Origin: Flavobacteriaceae bacterium
Lineage (GTDB): Bacteria; Bacteroidota; Bacteroidia; Flavobacteriales; Flavobacteriaceae
Assembly (NCBI GenBank): GCA_008081175.1
Contig: VMCW01000068.1
Location: forward strand, 1 to 10,208
DNA length: 10,208 nucleotides
Direction: 5' to 3'
Shown here: positions 6,501-10,208 of the stretch, piece by piece
How the letters are laid out: each line of letters opens with the position of its first letter
How positions within the stretch are numbered: the stretch's first letter is position 1
Program-made: the position numbers and the translations under genes
Notes under the pieces: generated by a model
Database searches by the model: none
Seen by the model: only the letters and a program-made list of their open reading frames with translations
Told to the model about the DNA's origin: nothing

Positions 6501-8195
6501 ATGGCAAAGCTTTCCGAACAGGAACAGATACGCAGAGAAAAATTAGAAGGACTCCGAAAGTTGGGAATTGATCCCTATCCAGCAGCACTGTTTGATGTAA
6601 CTTTTTATGCCAATCAACTTCCAAAACACTATGCAGAGGGTAAAAAAATTGTTTTGGCAGGACGTTTGATGTCTCGACGGATTCAGGGAAGCGCCAGTTT
6701 TGCAGAATTATTAGACAGTACAGGGCGCATTCAACTTTACTTTAACAGAGACGAAATTTGTCCCGGAGAAGATAAGGTTCTCTACAATGAGGTATACAAA
6801 AAATTATTGGACATCGGAGATATCATTGGTGTAGAAGGAAGTCTTTTTACCACTCAGGTGGGACAACAAACCGTCAAAGTAACAAAATTCACTGTTCTCA
6901 ATAAATCACTGAGACCCTTACCTCTCCCAAAAACTGATGCGGAGGGCAACCTTTACGATGCATTTAACGATCCTGAATTGCGCTACCGTCAGCGCTATGT
7001 TGATTTAATCGTTAATCCTCACGTAAAAAACACGTTTTTACAACGCTCCAAAATCACAACTACCATTCGTGATTTTCTTACAGAAAAAGGATACTTGGAA
7101 GTAGAAACTCCTATTTTACAACCCATTCCTGGGGGAGCTGCTGCACGTCCTTTTGTGACTCATCACAATGCACTCAATACAAAATTGTACTTGCGTATTG
7201 CGAATGAACTCTACCTAAAGCGCCTCATTGTTGGAGGCTTTGAAGGAGTTTTTGAGTTCGCCAAAGACTTTAGAAATGAGGGTATGGACCGTACACACAA
7301 TCCGGAGTTTACCGTCATGGAATTGTACGTAGCCTACAAGGATTATTTCTGGATGATGGAAACCACAGAGGCCTTATTGGAACAAATTGCTACGGATGTT
7401 CACGGGAAAACCCAAGTACAAGTAGGAACTAACACCATCGATTTTAAAGCGCCCTACCCCAGAGTACCCATTTTAGAAGCCATCAAAACACATACCGGTA
7501 TAGATGTATCTCAAATGGACGAATCCGAACTCCGCCAAACGGCAACAGACTTAGGCCTTGAAGTAGATGACAGCATGGGAGAAGGAAAATTGATCGATGA
7601 AATTTTTGGTGAAAAATGCGAACACCACTACATCCAACCCACCTTCATAACGGATTATCCAAAATCCATGAGTCCTCTTACCAAAGAACACCGCACTAAC
7701 GAAAGATTGACAGAACGATTTGAACTAATGGTCAATGGTAAAGAACTCGCTAACGCGTATTCTGAATTGAACGACCCTATTGATCAAAGAGAACGTTTTG
7801 AAGCACAACTTGCATTGAGTGAAAAAGGAGATGACGAAGCCATGTTTATCGATCAAGACTTTTTGAGAGCTCTTGAGTACGGTATGCCGCCTACTTCAGG
7901 TATCGGTATCGGTATCGATCGATTGGTCATGTTGATGACCAATAACAGCTCCATACAAGAAGTACTCTTTTTCCCACAAATGAAACCAGAGCAAAAACAG
8001 GTCGAGCTCAGCGAAGAAGAAAAACAAGTTTTACAGCTAATAAAAGAGCAATCTCCAGCATCACTGGGAGATGTTAAAGAAAAGGCAGGATTGAGTAATA
8101 AAAAATGGGATCAATCCGTCAAAGGGCTTACACAGAAAAAAATAGTTCAGGTGGTAAAAAACGATCAAGGACTTTTTATTGAACTGTTAAAGTAA
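6501..8195 (+). CDS. lysS: Lysine--tRNA ligase, class II
   Basis: LysRS charges tRNA-Lys with lysine using ATP. The 564-residue protein shows an N-terminal OB-fold anticodon-binding domain (about 49-135, VLAGRLMSRRIQGSASFAEL), then the class II catalytic core. Motif 1 is at FLTEKGYLEVETPIL (192-206). Motif 2 contains FAKDFRNEGMDRTHNPEFT (253-271). Motif 3 is GIGIGIDRLVML (467-478). All key segments are present, so it should be active. After the usual end of the catalytic domain (FFPQMKP, about 490-496) there is an additional segment of about 65 residues with a helix-turn-helix-like pattern (EEEKQVLQLIKEQ, GLSNKKWDQSVKGLTQKKI), which I recall from flavobacterial LysS. ATG 6501 is chosen because MAKLSEQEQIRREKL matches the family start and the promoter ends just upstream. 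It converges on hemL with a 37-nt gap. Confidence 0.97.
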   Translation: MAKLSEQEQIRREKLEGLRKLGIDPYPAALFDVTFYANQLPKHYAEGKKIVLAGRLMSRRIQGSASFAELLDSTGRIQLYFNRDEICPGEDKVLYNEVYKKLLDIGDIIGVEGSLFTTQVGQQTVKVTKFTVLNKSLRPLPLPKTDAEGNLYDAFNDPELRYRQRYVDLIVNPHVKNTFLQRSKITTTIRDFLTEKGYLEVETPILQPIPGGAAARPFVTHHNALNTKLYLRIANELYLKRLIVGGFEGVFEFAKDFRNEGMDRTHNPEFTVMELYVAYKDYFWMMETTEALLEQIATDVHGKTQVQVGTNTIDFKAPYPRVPILEAIKTHTGIDVSQMDESELRQTATDLGLEVDDSMGEGKLIDEIFGEKCEHHYIQPTFITDYPKSMSPLTKEHRTNERLTERFELMVNGKELANAYSELNDPIDQRERFEAQLALSEKGDDEAMFIDQDFLRALEYGMPPTSGIGIGIDRLVMLMTNNSSIQEVLFFPQMKPEQKQVELSEEEKQVLQLIKEQSPASLGDVKEKAGLSNKKWDQSVKGLTQKKIVQVVKNDQGLFIELLK

Positions 8196-8232
8196 TTTCA
8201 AAGCATTAAACTTTACCTCCCTTTGCTCTTAA

Positions 8233-9519
8233 CTAGAGTTTTTTAACCACTTCAGCGAATGCTTCTATGGTTTTATCTATATCTGAAAAACTTAAGGCGT
8301 CGTTTAAAAAATAACTTTCGAAAGCGCTAGGAGGCAGATAGATTCCCTCTTTAAGCATTCCATGGAAATAGGAGTTGAAACGGTTATTGTTTCCTAAAGC
8401 TGACGTTTCAAAGTCAACGACTTCTTTTTCTGTGAAATGCAGTGAAATCATGGATCCCATTCGATTAATTTGATAGGGTAGGTCAAGACTTTTAAGCACT
8501 GAATGGAATCCTTCTTCCAGACGTTGTGTCTTTTGATCCAGTCGGGAGTAAAGCGCTGCATCCTCATTTAAGGCTTGAAGCATCGCTAGTCCAGCAGCCA
8601 TTGCTAGCGGATTACCACTTAAAGTCCCGGCTTGGTATACGGGTCCTTCAGGTGCTAAGTGCTTCATAATTTCTTCTTTAGCCGCAAACGCACCTACAGG
8701 CAGTCCACCCCCGATCACTTTGCCGTAAGTTGCTATATCTGCTCTGATGTTTAAAAGCTCCTGTGCACCTCCTTTTGCCAAACGGAAACCCGTCATTACT
8801 TCATCAAAAATGAGTAAACTTCCATAACGATCACACAATGAACGTAGTCCTTCGAGAAAACCATTTTTGGGGAGAACACACCCCATATTTCCAGCTACAG
8901 GCTCTACAATTATAGCTGCAATTTCATCTGGATATTCTTCAAAAAGTGAAGTTACTTCTTCTAAATTATTGTACCCAGCAAGCAAGGTGTCTTTTGCTGT
9001 TCCCTGAGTAACTCCAGGACTACTGGGGCTTCCAAAAGTGACCGCTCCACTTCCTGCTTGAATCAAAAAAGCGTCTGAATGACCGTGATAACAGCCCTTA
9101 AACTTGATGATTTTTTCTCTTTTTGTTGCCCCTCTAGCCAAACGCACCGCACTCATACATGCCTCTGTACCTGAATTGACAAAACGAATTTTGTCCATAT
9201 TTGGAATCATTTGAAGTGCTAAAGAAGCTATGGTTGTTTCTAGTTCTGTAGGCATACCAAAAGAGGTTCCTTTTTCAGCTCTTCTTTTTATCGCTTCAAT
9301 TACGGGAGGATAGGCATGACCTAAAATCATAGGTCCCCAACTAGCAATGTAGTCGATTAAAATATTACCATCCACATCGTAGAGGTATGCGCCCGAGGCT
9401 TTCTCAACAAAAATTGGGGTTCCTCCTACGGACTGAAATGCCCGAACGGGAGAATTAACTCCACCGGGAATAAATTGTTTGGCTTCTTTAAACAGCGTAC
9501 TGCTTCTTTGGTAGTGCAT
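8233..9519 (-). CDS. hemL: Glutamate-1-semialdehyde 2,1-aminomutase
   Basis: HemL converts glutamate-1-semialdehyde to 5-aminolevulinate, the second step of the C5 route from glutamyl-tRNA to haem; it is a cytosolic PLP enzyme. The 428 residues match the family length. Visible motifs are the N-terminal PGGVNSPVRAF (18-28), the substrate-loop segment GTSFGMPTELE, the PLP phosphate segment VNSGTEACMSAVRLARG (114-130), and the cofactor-ring aspartate in FDEVMTGFR (D239). The Schiff-base lysine is K267 in YGKVIGGGLPVGAF, followed by GTLSGNPLAMAAG (298-310). These place it with GSA aminomutase and not with other class III aminotransferases. Its start lies 1 nt after the stop of the glucosaminidase gene, so it is the downstream member of an operon whose promoter is outside the window. 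It converges on lysS. Confidence 0.96.
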   Translation of the reverse strand: MHYQRSSTLFKEAKQFIPGGVNSPVRAFQSVGGTPIFVEKASGAYLYDVDGNILIDYIASWGPMILGHAYPPVIEAIKRRAEKGTSFGMPTELETTIASLALQMIPNMDKIRFVNSGTEACMSAVRLARGATKREKIIKFKGCYHGHSDAFLIQAGSGAVTFGSPSSPGVTQGTAKDTLLAGYNNLEEVTSLFEEYPDEIAAIIVEPVAGNMGCVLPKNGFLEGLRSLCDRYGSLLIFDEVMTGFRLAKGGAQELLNIRADIATYGKVIGGGLPVGAFAAKEEIMKHLAPEGPVYQAGTLSGNPLAMAAGLAMLQALNEDAALYSRLDQKTQRLEEGFHSVLKSLDLPYQINRMGSMISLHFTEKEVVDFETSALGNNNRFNSYFHGMLKEGIYLPPSAFESYFLNDALSFSDIDKTIEAFAEVVKKL

Positions 9520-9520
9520 C

Positions 9521-10208
9521 TTACTTTTTTGAAGGTATTTTAAGTTCTTGCCCCAAGTATATGGTTTGATCTGAAATCTGATTGATTTGTATCAGGTTCT
9601 TTACCGGAACATCATATAATTTTGAAAGAGAATAAAGCGTATCTCCTTTTTTTACGGTGTGAATGCGCCCTGAGTTTTGAATAGGTGCTTTGCTTTTGGA
9701 AGTATTGGCAATTTTAATTTTATCATCGAAACGGCTTAGGTCGAAACGCTCAATTAAACTGATTAGTTTCTCAGGATATTTTGGATCAGTAGCGTACCCT
9801 GCCTTTTTCAATCCTTTAGCCCATGCTTTGTAATGGGTTGGTTTAATATCAAAAAGAAAAGCATAGCGGTCTCGATTCACTAAAAAAAGGGAGTGATCTC
9901 GATACGAACTGCTGGGATTTTCATACACTCTAAAACATTCCCCTTTACGATCATCGTCGTGGAAAATCTTTTTACCGTTCCATTCTTTATGACACTTAAT
10001 TCCAAAATGGTTGTTCCCCTCTATCGCGAGTCGTCCGTAACCCATCCCCGACTCCAAAATCCCTTGAGCTATTGTAATACTTGCAGGTATTCCATAGGCT
10101 TTCATCTCTTCTTGGGCTACAGTACTGTACTGTTTAATATAATTTTCAATTTTTTCTTGATTGGTAAGAGGTTTAGAGGAGGAAAATTGAGGGGCTAGCT
10201 TTGAAATT
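9521..10208 (-). CDS. Glucosaminidase with C-terminal LysM domain (5' end outside window)
   Basis: This gene is open from its stop codon to the right edge of the window, so its N-terminus, including any signal peptide, is missing. The internal ATG at 10105 is not the start: the 34 codons upstream are open and include ENYIKQYSTVAQEEMKAYGI, which is typical of this family's first helix. The catalytic part belongs to the GH73-type N-acetylglucosaminidase/FlgJ-like group. It has SITIAQGILESGMGYGRLA with the likely catalytic Glu (codon 10054-10052), then NNHFGIKCHKEW, YRDHSLFLV and LKKAGYATDPKYPEKLI. After a short linker a LysM peptidoglycan-binding domain follows (HTVKKGDTLYSLSKLYDVPV to YLGQELKIP). 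The protein would cut the glycan strand of peptidoglycan in the periplasm. It is 1 nt upstream of hemL. Confidence 0.92.
   Translation of the reverse strand, partial: ISKLAPQFSSSKPLTNQEKIENYIKQYSTVAQEEMKAYGIPASITIAQGILESGMGYGRLAIEGNNHFGIKCHKEWNGKKIFHDDDRKGECFRVYENPSSSYRDHSLFLVNRDRYAFLFDIKPTHYKAWAKGLKKAGYATDPKYPEKLISLIERFDLSRFDDKIKIANTSKSKAPIQNSGRIHTVKKGDTLYSLSKLYDVPVKNLIQINQISDQTIYLGQELKIPSKK

Noticed and set aside
7897..7920. Tandem GGTATC repeats resembling a microsatellite
   Set aside because: They encode the GIGIGID of class II motif 3 in lysS, so protein constraint explains the repeat.
8226..8244. CTCT/AGAG hairpin followed by six T as a lysS terminator
   Set aside because: The stem is only 4 bp and runs into the 3' coding end of hemL; too weak to call.
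10119..10133. Short palindromic run around AGTACTGTACT
   Set aside because: Lies inside the open glucosaminidase frame, coding for QYSTV; no regulatory context.
9893..10198. Plus-strand open frame inside the glucosaminidase gene
   Set aside because: Opposite the conserved catalytic segment; the hydrophobic C-terminal stretch arises from antisense reading of Lys- and Glu-rich codons.

Overview
The window looks like ordinary chromosomal core sequence from a member of the Bacteroidota, most likely Flavobacteriaceae. The evidence is AT-rich DNA, start codons without a clear Shine-Dalgarno sequence, promoter elements of the Bacteroidetes type (TTG about 20 nt upstream of TAnnTTTG), a Porin_10-type outer-membrane protein, and a lysyl-tRNA synthetase with a C-terminal extension that I recall from flavobacterial LysS. 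I see no insertion sequence, phage gene, CRISPR array, tRNA or rRNA, and no compositional break that would suggest transfer.

Layout from left to right. Positions 1-113 hold a probable outward promoter for a minus-strand gene lying beyond the left edge, plus an AT-rich hairpin behind the porin gene. Next are a putative outer-membrane porin (minus strand) and, divergently, rnhB (RNase HII), which ends in a hairpin with a T tract. A large lipoprotein of unknown function with a probable beta-propeller C-terminal half (plus strand) runs convergently, with a 2-nt gap, into lipB (octanoyltransferase, minus strand). lipB is preceded by a 57-residue YqaE/Pmp3-type membrane protein that is easily missed; the pair form an operon. 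A divergent intergenic region with promoter elements in both directions separates this pair from lysS (plus strand). lysS converges on hemL (minus strand), which lies 1 nt downstream of a glucosaminidase/LysM gene whose 5' end is outside the window.

The genes serve separate housekeeping tasks: ribonucleotide removal from DNA, protein lipoylation, lysine tRNA charging, tetrapyrrole synthesis from glutamyl-tRNA, and envelope and cell-wall functions. They do not form one pathway, and I found no sign of a previously undescribed system. The items most worth a second look are the small YqaE/Pmp3 gene, the divergent promoter region, the two-part lipoprotein, and the LysS C-terminal extension.
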